NCBI GenBank assembly: GCA_007922225.1 | Contig: ML679960.1 | Location: 3,114,032 to 3,178,031 of the forward strand | Direction of reading: 5' to 3' | DNA length: 64,000 nucleotides | Source of the DNA: Emydura subglobosa | Taxonomy: Eukaryota; Chordata; Testudines; Chelidae | Shown: positions 22,971 to 34,474 of the stretch, one piece after another | How the letters are laid out: each line of letters starts with the position of its first letter | Position numbering within the stretch: the first letter of the stretch is position 1 | Notes under the pieces: model-generated | The model's database searches: none | The model's input: only the letters and a program-made list of their open reading frames with translations | What the model was told of the DNA's origin: nothing | Program-made: the position numbers and the translations under genes

Positions 22971-23313
22971 ATTTCCTGAGCAGATGTCGAGATGTTCACC
23001 ACACTCCCAAAGACTGAAGGGAGGCAGTGGGAGCAGGCTGGCAGCCTCTTTTCTCCCCTTCCTAGGGCTGGGGCTTCTTCTCCCTACTCCCAGAATGGGG
23101 CACTGCTAGGGTCCTCTTCTCGCCGCCTTCTCCAGGCTGGGATTAGTGGCACTACAAGGGGTCCAAGAAGAAACTGCAGAGCTGGCCAGAGAAGTTGCTC
23201 CCCAGCTGACTACAACACAGAGAAACCACACCCAGCCCTTCAGCGGAGCAACAGGGAGGGAGAACTGCTTCATGTAATCCGGGATTTAGATACCAAGCAA
23301 CATGTTCAGCCAC

Positions 23314-23371
23314 TCTGATTGGCTGCCCTTTCCCAAGAAACAGGGCAAGTGGGGAAGGACAGCCAATCAGA
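23314..23371. promoter_or_regulatory. Inverted CCAAT-box palindrome
   Basis: Two 21-base arms, tctgattggctgccctttccc (23,314-23,334) and ggggaaggacagccaatcaga (23,351-23,371), are inverted copies with few mismatches around a 16-base spacer. Each arm holds the extended NF-Y site (CAGCCAATCAGA or its complement). A TATA-like 'ggatttaaac' follows at about 23,399. This combination would suit a promoter or an LTR U3 region, but no transcript or downstream exon was recognised. The regulatory role is an inference. Confidence 0.4.
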
Positions 23372-23459
23372 AAGGATTTTCCCCACAGACTCAAAACAGG
23401 ATTTAAACACCTGCCACCTACGGGGAAAACTGTAGAGTTGGTAGATCTGCCCCTCTAGA

Positions 23460-24820
23460 TTTGAACGTAAGTATTTTGCGCTCTAAAAATAGAAGTCACT
23501 ATATAAATGCAAAGTACATATTTAATCATACTTTGGATCTCTATTTCCTTGGGCTGGCAGCAGATTCAACCCCCTGCAAGGAAGGCTGTTTTCCCAGTGC
23601 TCAACAACAAACCTTTTGTCCAATGAAGGTGCTGCCTTGGTGAATTCCAAAAGAAGGCCTGTCCAGGAGGTTGGCTTTGTCGTGTTGAAGGGCATCGAAA
23701 TAGGAACAAAATGGGGTGGTGGACGCAGGAACTTCTGGCTTCAACTGGGAAGAAAGTAAGTTAAGGCCCCAATTCTCCATTACATCCAGGTGCACTGGCA
23801 GATGCAGAGAGATGGCATCATCTCCCCGATTCAGGCCCTGCCAGGCCCAATTTAAGTTAGAAAAGGAGGAGTATTCAGTACAAAGGGGTCTTAGCAAAAA
23901 CCAGAGAATCTAAGCCAGATGTGTCTGAAAATTTCACTGGCAGCTAGAAAATTCAGAATTAGGGTTGGAACATTGCCTCAGCCAACTCTGTTTCAGATCA
24001 CATATATAAAGCAGAGAAAAAAAATCTCCTGTTGTTCAGAGCTCCTTTAAAATTTCTAAGTACCATGGGGGATGGTGGAGTTGAAGAATGGCAGTCTAGC
24101 TTTAGGGCTTTCTATCCTGGCTCTTTCTGGCTTTTCAGATCTTTCACTTTATTTGCTCATACAGAGAGCTATTTCATGGTTTCTCTGTGCCACTACTCCA
24201 GCGTGCGTAACCTAACAGTAAATGCATCACACTTGTCCACACACCAGGGTAGGTAATGAAAGTTAAGTGAACTATAATGCTCTGTTCAGGCACTGAAACT
24301 TCCATTGGCCACCTTTTCCCCTTGTATAGTCTGCAATAGAAGACTTGTTTCCCCCCAGAAAGTATCTTTCACCATGGCCGTTGTGGTAACCAAATGAAAA
24401 GGGAAAAACATAAATTTGTTATGCACTGAGGGCTCTGTTGTGCTTTTATGGCACAGCTGTGCTTTGGAGGGAATAGAAAAGCCTGATGCCTGCCAGAACT
24501 CATAGGAGCATTGGGGAAGTCAAACGCAATGTGTCACTGTTGAAGAGGATGCAGTAGCCATGCCACCCCAACATGTGGTCATTTTTGCTGGCTCTTGCAG
24601 AGAGATGTGGGGTCATGACTTCAGAGGAGTTACTTGGGATTAACAGCGGTTTAAGTCAGATCAGCATTAAGCTCATAGTAATACAAACTATAGCACTATG
24701 GTTGCTGTTTAAATCTCTGCCAAATACATGAGTGAAATGGCAGAAAAAGCTATTGTGGAAACCATTACGTTGAATTTTCTGACTTGTATGTTTAAATGCT
24801 CTTCAATAAAATTGCATTAC
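23460..24820. other. No recognisable feature
   Basis: No gene or repeat family recognised. Short frames (60-98 codons) on both strands lack motifs. Confidence 0.4.
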
Positions 24821-24822
24821 TC

Positions 24823-25805
24823 ATAGACTTTAAGGTCAAAAGGGACCATCATGATCATCAAGTCTGACCTCCTGCACATTGCAGGCCACAGAACCTCACC
24901 CATCCACTCCTGTAATAGACCCCTAACCTCTGGCTGAGTTACTGAAACCCTAAAATCAGGATTTAAAGACTTCAAGCTACAGAGAATCCATCATTTACAC
25001 TAATTTAAACCTACAAGTGACTCATGCCCCAGGCTGCAGAGGAAGGTGAAAAAACCCCAGAGTCTCAGCCAATCTGACCCAGGGGAAAATTCCTTCCCGA
25101 CCCCAAATATGGCGATCAGCTAAACCCTGAGCATGTGGGCAAGAACCACCAGCCAGACACCTGGGAAAGAATTCCTTGTAGTAACTCAGAACCCTCCCCA
25201 TCTAGTATCCTATCATCAGACATTGGAGATATTTGCTACTAGCAATCACAGAATGGCTGCATGCCATTGTGTGCAGTCTCATCATACCATCCCCGCCATA
25301 AATTTATCAAGCTCAGTCTTGAAATCAGTTAGGTTTTTTTGCCCCCACTGCTCCTTTGGGAAGGCTGTTCCAGAACTTCACTCCTCTGATGGTTAGAAAC
25401 CTTCATCTCATTTCAAGCCTAAACTTGATGATGGCTTGTTTATAGCCATTTGTTCTTGTGTCCACATTGGCCCTTAATTTAAATAGCTCCTCTCCCTCCC
25501 TGGTATTTATAGAGAGCAATTATATCTCCCCTCAGCTTCCTTTTGGTTAGGCTAAACAAGCCAAGCTCTTTGAGTCTCCTCTCATAAGGCAGATTTGCCA
25601 TTCCTCATCCTAGTGGCCCTTCTCTGCACCTGTTCCAGTTAGAATTCACCTTTCTTAAACATGGGAGACCAGAACTGCACACTGTATTCCAGATGAGGTC
25701 TCAACAACACCTTGTATAATGGTACTAACACTTCCGTGTCTCTACTGGAAATACGTTGCCTGATGCATCCTAGGACTTCATTACATTCATTCATTGTTTT
25801 GGTAC
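24823..25805 (-). mobile_element. CR1-family LINE, RT C-terminus and long 3' UTR
   Basis: On the minus strand this begins near 25,805 with remnants of the RT C-terminal region: 'HLIWNTVCSSGLP'-like, [16 protein letters not shown] (about 25,550-25,600), [16 protein letters not shown], then a damaged 'KFWNSLPKGAV' region. It continues through a long 3' UTR whose reverse complement gives 'ttccttcccgaccccaaata' and 'gatcagctaaaccctgagca' at 25,090-25,140, and ends at 24,823 ('actcatagactttaaggtc'). It is the uninterrupted counterpart of the copy at 14,152-15,012, which lets the insertion there be placed exactly. Several stops and shifts are present. Confidence 0.9.
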
Positions 25806-25809
25806 TGAA

Positions 25810-28560
25810 TTTCCTAATTTTTTTTTTTCTTTTTTAAAAGTGTGGTGATCATTCACTAAAATTAATACAGTGAACAACATTTGTTTATTTCATTGTGAGA
25901 TTTACATTGAAGGAAGTGTTGTCAGACTGTTTGATCATATTGTTGATATGTAAACATAGGAACCAATGGTCACTTAGGCACATAAACACAAAAGTGCATT
26001 TATATGATGGTGAATTAGAACTTGACAAAATTAGCCAAAGGATTCATTTTTGTTGGAGAAGAACCATGAGGATTTCAACCCATGTTTCTTTTGCCCTACA
26101 TCTTTTGTTATGGTAGGCTTATAATAATGGCTCTTGGGGCTAGCTTTGTCATCCTACGCTGCACACTCTTAAGAGGCTGGTAACATGGTGGACAGATAAA
26201 GGGACCGCACTCCCTTCTTTTAGAGGTTTCCTACTGACTATCCAGCATTGGCTTCTTTTAACGGGGGAATGAGTCCCACCCTCCAACTCCTATGGGGAAC
26301 TGACTTTCATGTGCACAGAAGGTGGGAAGAATCACTGGCCCCACCCAAATCAGTTCCCTCTTCCCTCCTCCCCACTCATACCTTCTCACAGATGGGAGGA
26401 ACCCTTGCTCTTTAGACACCCCTCATAGCCTATTCATATTCGGGGAAATTTCCCCACCAGCCTCATCCTCCCCAAAACTGCACCCCCAAATCCCATCCTT
26501 TTTGCAAAGAGAATCCTGCATGTGGCTGAACCTGGCATCCCAGAGGAGCCCAAGCCTCCCCTGCGGTCAGTAGGGTGGTAGTACAGGAGGAGAGCACTCA
26601 GTGCTGCCAACACAGCAGGGTAAGGTCATTACAAGCAAGTACATTAGTGCCAGGAACCGAGTATAACTGATGGGTGAGTGTGCTGATCCACACAGGAGAG
26701 GAGTTGTTACTGTTCTAAGCTAGAGAGGCATGGCCCTTTAGCTCCAGCTATCGCAGCTAATGCTTTCAGCTCTGGAGGTCCCCCCAGTCTGATCCCTGCT
26801 ATACCAGCCGTTGTCACTGAGCAGCTCGGTCCTAATCAAAATGGTTACTTTTTTTTAAGTCATAAGCATCTGAAATCAGAGAGTTCTAATGAAAACACTT
26901 GGTCAAGCATCCTTGGAGCAGGGGACAGATGGGCATGGGATTGGGGGGAACTAATGGTACTCTTACAAACGCTGCTTACAAAATAATCTCCATCCACACG
27001 AAAGGCTGCTTACCACAGACTGGGCCGGTGGCAAAAATCTGACCACACGTGCTCTCTGCGTTTCTTGGGCTTGGGGTCCAAATACACAGACGTGGCCTCT
27101 GTCAGTCTCTTTGTGCTTGGTGTCCTCCCAGTGAAGATTGTATTCTCCTCTGGACTTCTGGAGCTTGGTCCCCCTTTGGCAGGTTTCAGGTGACCCGCTG
27201 TGCTCTGAGAGGTTCCTTGGGCTTGACGCCTTCATGAGTGTGGACCGAGGAAAAGTGGCAGTGTCTCCCAAGCCCAGTCAGACATGGTGCCAAAATGAGC
27301 TGCCACTCACAGGAGGTTGAACAGATTTTCATAAGGCGCTCAACCGTCTCCTTTCGTACAAACTTTTTTGGGCAGTGAATCCTTCTAGCCACCATGACCT
27401 CCAGCACATGGGACAGGGTACACTAGAGAAAAGATAACGTATCCCCAGGATACTACACATACACTTTTATTATCTTCTCTGAGGAATCTATCCGAGGCCT
27501 GAGGAGGGACTACATGTATCCCTCCCTGCCCTGCCTACTACCTCGCCTGGCCTGCTCAGGCCCCTCCCACATCCCCAGAAAGGCCTCCTGGGGGCCAGGA
27601 GCAGAGACAGTGCCGCAGTGGGGCTTCAGACCCCTTCATCATTGGAGGAAGAAGACCCTCCATGAACAGATCCCTGGGCCACAAGTTGGGCACAAAATAT
27701 GCGCACACTCTGGCCAGTTGTCTTTTATTTCAAACTCCGAGTAATTTCGAAGAAGTACCAAGTATTAATACATACTCCGTGTGGAAATGAACCATTCAGA
27801 AATGTCCCTCTTTGACATACCGTCAGCTCAGGGTGGTAAGGGGTGTTCAACATAAGAAAATCTTTATCATAAATTAAAAGAAGATTGCACAAGCAAAGAG
27901 AGTAAGAAACGGGCATGAGTCACCAGCCCTCAGATCCCAAGAATGGAGCTCTGCATCCCCACATGCATTCACCCCATTGTGTCTCGCCAGCAGCTCTACT
28001 TATTACAGTCCTTCTCTTCAGCACCTGAAGTTACCCCCACGTATGTGGCAACAATACTGTAGAAAAATACAGTACTCTGTGGTTCTATGTCTTTCAGTTT
28101 TATTCCCAGAGCTCAAATCCTCAGCAAAATGTCAGTGACCCATAAAAGCAGCCTCCATATTGGCACACAAATGAGACTATCAAGTATATCTGGCATCCCA
28201 CTTATTTTCTTAAATTCCCTGAATCTGTACAGGGGGAAGAAAACCAAACACACACACACAGCTTGATTCCCCTCTCACTTACACCATTCGCCTCAATGAT
28301 TTCAGTCAAATTCCTCCCACATTACACCGGGGTGAGAGAAGTACAGGCACACAATTTTCTAACACACAGCAAGGTTTGCTTACCCAGATCAGATTGACTC
28401 CTTTATGGCTCATTGGAATGACACAGTGAACAGCTTGGCCTGGTGAGGATTTCCTGCTCACAGCTAGTATATTTCACCATGGCAGTGAAGATTGAACTTA
28501 GGAGAGAAAATAATAATAATAGTCCAAGAGCTCTCAGCCCTTCCATAGCATTATCAGAGT
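25810..28560. other. No recognisable feature
   Basis: No gene or repeat family recognised. A GC-richer stretch at 27,000-27,700 holds overlapping frames of 60-102 codons on both strands without motifs, and no splice-bounded exon was evident. Confidence 0.4.
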
Positions 28561-28566
28561 GCATGT

Positions 28567-28571
28567 GCTGG
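28567..28571. repeat. Probable target-site duplication (left)
   Basis: gctgg here and gcagg at 29,549-29,553 match at four of five positions and bracket the LTR. Confidence 0.5.
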
Positions 28572-29548
28572 TGTGAGCGAAGCCAGTCAGGACTCGAATG
28601 CTCAGAGTCTGCCCCTCCCCTCGGGTCTCCCCACACCAGTGCAGCCACCTCCTGAATCTGGCCTCAGAGCATTCAGCATCCCTCCTCTGCCTAAGCTATC
28701 CCTGTGGGTCCCCCTGGATGGAACCCTAGGGAGCTTCTACACATCCCTGAAGGGGCCCCACCTTGCAATCAGAAGCGATTCACAGCCAGCGTGGAAATCA
28801 GAAGGGTTTATTAGTTCTCAGGATCACAGCGCAGAAAGACTTTGATAGCAGATTAATTAGAGGTTACAGCAGCGACCAACAAGGGAGCCTCAGAGCCCAT
28901 TCTCAGGCTCTGCTCCCAAGCTCCTTTATGGGGGACTGGACTCTTCCAACCAGCCACCCCATGGACCTGTCTCTTTGCCTCTCCCCAGTCCTTTGTCTCC
29001 TTCCTGGGCAAGGTGGCTACTCCTCCTGGTCTCCGCCCGCTGCAACCTGTTGCAGCTGGTTGATCCAGGAGGGAAAAGGGGTCAAGGACCTTGTCTACAC
29101 TTACCTCCAGGATTCAGTGGCAGGTGACGGGAGTTATGCAAGCTACGCAAAAGACTTGTGTAACTCCCATTGACTTCTCTGTGCCTCTCCTGTGCACTGT
29201 CTTCACTGCACTGAGCTGACGGGAACCGCGTTCCCGTTGACGCAGCGCTATGCCACTTGCGAAGGTGGTCTTAGTATGTCGATTTCTGGATCGACTGAGC
29301 GGGTCTTCACTGACCACTAGTCGATCCAGAGAAATCGATCTGATGGCGGCAAATTTGCTGCCGGCAGTGTAGCCGTAGCCTTGGCCTGCATACGTGTGAC
29401 TGGGGATGGCCCATCCGCCCTCTAGTGGCTTCTCCAATGATTACACATCCAGGTCCCATCACCGAAATACATGAGTAACATATGAGGGAAACTGAGGCAC
29501 ACACACAGCATTCAGAGAAAACCCCAAGAATATCTCCACTTTGTCACA
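28572..29548 (-). mobile_element. Solo LTR interrupted by a MITE
   Basis: The ends are tgtgagcg on the left and tttgtcaca on the right; on the minus strand the LTR starts TGTGACAAAG and ends GCTCACA. A poly(A) signal lies on the minus strand opposite 28,807-28,812 (tttatt). The minus-strand start also contains 'ctcagtttccctc' (plus strand about 29,487), a motif I associate with reptile LTRs of this type. A palindromic MITE (29,088-29,383) sits in the middle. Without it the LTR would be roughly 680 bp. There are no internal retroviral genes. Frames of 80-136 codons across it are not genes. Confidence 0.7.
29088..29383. mobile_element. MITE-like element inside the LTR
   Basis: The left end is ccttgtctacacttacctcc and the right end is ccggcagtgtagccgtagcc, so the ends are partly inverted (tctacac with gtgtagc). 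The interior contains internal self-complementary blocks: 'gatttctggatcgact' (about 29,281) pairs with 'agtcgatccagagaaatcga' (about 29,319), and 'gacgggaac' pairs with 'gttcccgttgac'. It has many more CpG dinucleotides than its flanks. It has no coding capacity and fits a short non-autonomous DNA transposon with the same 'tgtctac' end as others in this window. Confidence 0.6.
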
Positions 29549-29554
29549 GCAGGG

Positions 29555-31830
29555 AACAAAAGCAACATTAAAGACAAAGGAAACACTGCAACTATCACAG
29601 ATGAGACATTTTTTCTTTCCTATGTTCCACATACAATGAGCACAAGGCTCGACTTTCAAATGCTTTCTCTCTCTTGGACTGTAGCATAGCCTTAATGTTT
29701 GAGATGAAGTCAGATTTGATTCTTGGTCACTACACAAAAGATGATCATGAACTGCTTGTAATTGTGCTAATAAAACATCCCTTTTGGAAACAAAATAGGG
29801 TTACAAATTCAAGCTAGGTGTTTATTATAAAATATCCAAGTCAGGTGTTTTCAGCTAGAATGTGAGCTTTCTTCTTAATTTGTGAGACTCGAGGAGGTAG
29901 TTCCTGACTTAATTCTGTTCCCTAAAAGGAAATTCAGTTTCCACCACTCTTGGCTTGTTGTCTAAGGCATGTACTTGCTATAAATAAATCTAAACTGATA
30001 ATAAAGTATCTAGCTGAGTGAGGAAGAGGTGGAGAAAGTGACAGGATATGGGGCAATGCATTTTCAATTTACAGAATGACATGACTATAAGTCTGCCTGG
30101 AGGATGCATTCAGAAGAGCACCTATTAACCCATCCAAGAGATTGTTTTACTATTTAGTGCTCAACCCTGCATCCCGTTCTCATGCAAGTAAGCCCATTGA
30201 CTTCCCATGACTTCACTGGTGGCAGGATCAGGCCCACTGTATGCATCTGTCAATGCTCAAGCCTCATTACACTGAATAGGATCCAAACAGGCATCTCAAT
30301 TAATCACTCTCATGTATTTGTAAGTAATTCATTAATTCAATAAATTGCTCCAGGCCTTGGCATAATCAGTCATGTCAAAGATTATAACAAAATCACACAC
30401 CAGAGTGTTAAACACAAGCCCATCTTTGCTGATGCATCATCTGAGGCAATAACTCAAGGCAGAACAGGTATACTTTATACACTTTAAGACAGTTGACATG
30501 GAAAATTAATCATGCTAATTGTGCAGATTTCCTGCATAAATGTATTGTCCCATCATGTCTGGTGATTAGAGAATTATAAGAGCTAAACTGCATAAAATTC
30601 AGGCCCATAAGTGTCTCAAAGAAATAAACGTTTCCTCGGAAAGGCAGAGATCATTTGGTGATAAGCACTAGAGTCTCATCTTGAGGAGTTGGGATTTATA
30701 TGTACAGTAACATGTAACTCACGTTCCCTTTAATTCCTTGGCATCAAGAGAGGAGTATACTCTAGAAACTGAAAGAATTTAGAACCCAGCTGGAGCTATC
30801 TGAGCATACATAGCACAAACTCACCTTGCAACACTGAGAGGTTGTACTGTATATCTTCATCTTCTCCGTTTTCGGTTTGAAATGAAATTATTAGTATCTT
30901 TTTTTTTAAAAAAAAATCATAAGCAGGCCAACCTAGCAGTACTGAAAGTCCAAACAGTTTATACGAGTTTGCCTAAAGCCAACCCAATAATGGGGGGAAA
31001 GGCAAGTTTTACTGGGCGGAAAGGAAAGAGTTCTATGTCCTGATAGCCTCTTGTTCAAATAAAGCTATTATCTGGTAGACACAACACAAACTGCCAGAGA
31101 TCAGCATGTAACGTGTTCACATCAGAGGTATGTATACTGTGCCTAGTTCACCTGAGGAGTATCTGAGAACCACAGCTTCATATAGTCAGCAGGCCATATA
31201 AACCAGCCTTAGAAAATCTGTTGTGAAAAATTTACCATCCAAACTTAAAAGTTGACTAGCCTGCACTTTACCATGAAGATGAAGAATAATGAAAGAAACT
31301 AATGAAAATGTGCTTATCAAAAAAAAAAAAATGTACTCACCCTGGAAAAAGGATGAGTAAAATTTTGCGTAACCCACTTGATTCTGTACTGCGACATTTT
31401 ATATTTCTAAGATCAAAAGCGGGGAATGCAGCACTGGGGAGGAAGTATGGATTTGCTGGTTTCGTCTGTGCTTCTGCATATGAACAGAGAAGGGAGCATA
31501 GCAACAAGGGCCCCAAAAGACCCAGAAGAAGGTGTATCTGTAAGTAGTCACTGAAAGAGATGGCTGAAAAATGTCAAAATCCGCTTTTCCTTTCCCTCCC
31601 AAAAAGGACAAGATTTTCCACAAAATTTCTTTCACTTTTTAACCATCTCTACCGACTGAGCAAACAGTTGGACTTGCCTGCTCAAAGTTACAGGTGAAAT
31701 TTAGAGGTCATTTTTATTTAGATGTGGAAACGTAAGTCACCATTCCATGAGACTAACCGTATTTCAGACACTATACAATGGATGCCAATTCCAAGTGGCA
31801 TTTCCAAAGGGATAGCCGTGTTAGTCTGTA
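29555..31830. other. No recognisable feature
   Basis: AT-rich sequence. A fragment at about 30,185-30,240 ('cccattgacttcccatgac', 'gcaggatcaggcccac') resembles the 'cattgacttc' palindromic repeat. There is an A run near 31,320. No gene is supported. Confidence 0.4.
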
Positions 31831-31933
31831 TACAGCAAAAACAATGAGAGTCCTGTAGCACCTTAAAGACTAACAAATTATGCCCGCAGAAATTTGTTAG
31901 TCTTTACGGTGCTACAGGACTCTCGTTGTTTTT
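31812..31933. repeat. Hairpin: 43-bp inverted repeat, 11-bp loop
   Basis: The left arm (31,837-31,879, starting aaaaacaatgagagtcctgt) and right arm (31,891-31,933, starting aatttgttagtctttacggt) are reverse complements at 41 of 43 positions, separated by atgcccgcaga. Upstream, 'atagccgtgttagtctgta' extends the left copy. The 'gtgttagtctg ... gtcctgtagcacctt ... agactaacaaatt' order is that of a known dispersed reptile repeat, here present as two head-to-head pieces. No coding function. Confidence 0.8.
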
Positions 31934-31934
31934 A

Positions 31935-33150
31935 CAAGTGAATATGCCACTCTTTTTTGTTTTGTTCTCTTTTAAGTATTTGTAACTATTAAAAAGAATG
32001 ATAAACTGACATCTAAAAAGGACAATGCATAATATACAACAGAACCATTAGTCTGTTGTAATGGGACTTGTGTTGAACTGGGTAAATATGTTTGCTGTAA
32101 TCTTTCTACAACTAAGTCTATAGTACTTTATATATCCATTGCTGTAACATTTACAGGTTAAATGATTACACCTATAGTGATCCTGGCTCCCACAGGGTTA
32201 GGATTAATGTTTCATCAGGTAGTGTACAGCTATAACAGTGTTACTCTCAGGAGGCGTGCCTATGTGCCGTACCTGCTCATAAATCAAGGCTAAGTGAATT
32301 CAGGATTTTTTTTTTCTGGCCTTTCAGTAGAATGGACACTTTGAGCTATCGGCTGGTTCAGTTTGTCACCACTAAGATTCCAATCCTGGAAGGTGCCGAG
32401 TGTTCCCCTGACTTGCAAAGCAACCTCAACTGTTACTGAAGGCATTCAGCAACTGGAAGAAAATAGCTGCTTCCAAGACTGAAAAGGAAAATGGCATGAT
32501 AATTATTACTATTTTTATTATTTAGATTGTGGCTGTGCCCACTGCATGTGAGCATCCCTGCCATCGCATTCTCTACACTGAGGAAGCAATACACTAAGTA
32601 GCACGCTTTCAAGGCCTGGGGGTTAGCCAGACAGCTAGTCAAAGAAAGTCACATAGAGCCAAGTGGAGTGCCTCAAAAATACAATCCCTTATGATGCATT
32701 ATGTCTATTTATGTCTCATTACACGGTGTGTTGCAGGGTTCAAATATTGTTCCCAGATGTTTTAGATGTATGAGAGATTTCTGAAGTTTTACTTGAAAAA
32801 AGTATCTGCTAAAATGCCAAATCCCATTATTGTCATATAAATCTACAGCCCATTAATATATTAATCTCATTGCTGCCACCAAAGAACATGGAATACAGTA
32901 AGGGTCCCATGGCCAAATGGCAAATCTAGGATCTCTTGATCTGCTAAGTGGACTAACTGTAACCCGTTGCTATAGTTTTCCTGCTTCATAACACAGCACC
33001 TGGATTCTGTGCAGAACACACAATTACATACGAAATCTCTTTATTATAGAGTCTGAGTCACTGATCCATTGATCCACCACAAAGTAAAGTCCGGAAGAGA
33101 CTCACAGATTTTGGATACGGTGCAAAATAAAAATTCAGAATCGTCAAAAT
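31935..33150. other. No recognisable feature
   Basis: AT-rich sequence without recognised genes or repeats. Confidence 0.4.
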
Positions 33151-33154
33151 GGTT

Positions 33155-33425
33155 TTGTTTTGATAGTGTCATTGTTTTGATAGTGTCATTTCAATTCATT
33201 CCACTTGACGTTAATATTATATTAAAATATGAAATGTAATATATTATATAAATTACGTACAGAAGTAATATGTCAGAATTATATATTACGTACAGAAGTA
33301 ATATGTCAAATTAAAATGATATTATCAAAATGAAATATTATAACACTATCAAAATGAAAAGTTTCAACACTGACAAAACAAAATGTTTTAACTTTTTCCT
33401 GTCGAAAAAATGTCAGAAGCAAGAT
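33155..33425. repeat. AT-rich block with local tandem duplications
   Basis: Two local duplications are visible: 'gttttgatagtgtcatt' occurs twice in a row (about 33,156-33,189), and 'attacgtacagaagtaatat gtca' occurs twice (33,252-33,275 and 33,285-33,307) with AT-rich spacers. The inverted forms 'atgatattatcaaaatga' and 'acactatcaaaatgaaaag' suggest an old palindromic element. Related AT-rich sequence occurs at about 35,400-35,620 and 63,850-64,000. Confidence 0.5.
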
Positions 33426-33734
33426 GGTCCTGCAAAATGTTATAATTTCACAAAACATCATATCTGTCACATCAGAAATATTTCAGCCCGCTCTATTTAA
33501 AACATGTTCAACACTCAAAGATTTGCTGGATAGGGATGTGATTACATATGTGCTGAAGGTTAACATACTTAACCTTTGCTCATTCATGACCTAGAGCTTA
33601 ATGGCACTTAGTACATCTTCTGAGTAAAGAGTTCTGAATAATGAAAAAGTGTTCAGTAATCATGTGCTGCACTTGAAATCATTACAGGTATTTTTGTTTG
33701 TTTTTTGTACAGTAAATTAAAACCAATAAGGCAC

Positions 33735-33865
33735 CTGTCCAGAAAAGCATCCCTATTCAGAAAAGCATAAAAGCATATGCTTAACTTTAAGCATATGATT
33801 GTTTTCCTGAATAGGGATGGCCTTAACAATATGCTAACTTGCTTTCCTGAATTAGGACTTAAATT
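33735..33865. repeat. Palindromic 'aagcatatgctt' repeat
   Basis: The sequence 'ccctattcagaaaagcataa aagcatatgcttaactttaa gcatatgattgttttcctga atagggatgg' folds on itself: 'ccctattcagaaaa' pairs with 'ttttcctgaataggg'. It belongs to the same family as 37,195-37,350 and 36,100-36,200. Confidence 0.6.
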
Positions 33866-34236
33866 GGCTGGGATACGAAAACACTGGAAAACTGATCATT
33901 GCAGATCTGAACTAATAACTGTATCTTACAAAATCATCTTTCAAGGTAAACTACATGGCTTTCACTATTAAAGAGAATCTTTCATCATTATAACTAATTA
34001 ATTGTTAGGTATAATACTAGATATTTAGCAAAAATGCTTTGTCCATGTGACATTTTTACTTGCAATTAACTGGTTATGGAAATATCCATAACCAACAATA
34101 CTGAAATAATGGATTCAAAACATCCAGGAAATTCCATCATTGAAAAAGCCCTATTTGTTTGTAAAAACATTATATTTGTAACTTTAGGCATGATAATAAA
34201 TAGTAACCAAGATAAATACAACCATACATTTCTAAG

Positions 34237-34470
34237 GGTATATCTACGCTGCACAGAAAAACCCATGGCACTGAGTCTTAGAACCTGGGACAACTGACTT
34301 AGAGTTGTGGGGCTCAGGACTGGGGGGGGCTAAAAGTAGGTGTGTAGGCATTCCTGCTTGGGCTGGAGCCTGGGCTCCAAGACCTTTCCCCTTTCAGCCC
34401 AAGCTGGAATGTCTGCACTGCTATTTTTAGTCCCACAGTCTGAGCCCAGCAAACAGAGTCAATTGAGAAC
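34237..34470. mobile_element. Palindromic MITE, copy 1
   Basis: Starts gggtatatctacgctgcac and contains 'gttgtggggctcaggactgg', 'gcttgggctggagcctggg', 'cagcccaagctggaatgtct' and 'agtcccacagtctgagccc'. The second half is largely the inverted complement of the first ('cttgggctggagcc' and 'ggctcc...cagcccaag'). The same order occurs at 43,490-43,730, which makes it a two-copy family in this window. It is non-coding and the right terminus is approximate. Confidence 0.6.
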
Positions 34471-34474
34471 CTAC

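Noticed and set aside
27000..27700. GC-richer interval as a candidate exon cluster
   Set aside because: Frames on both strands overlap, none shows a known domain, and no consistent splice-site pairs were found by eye.
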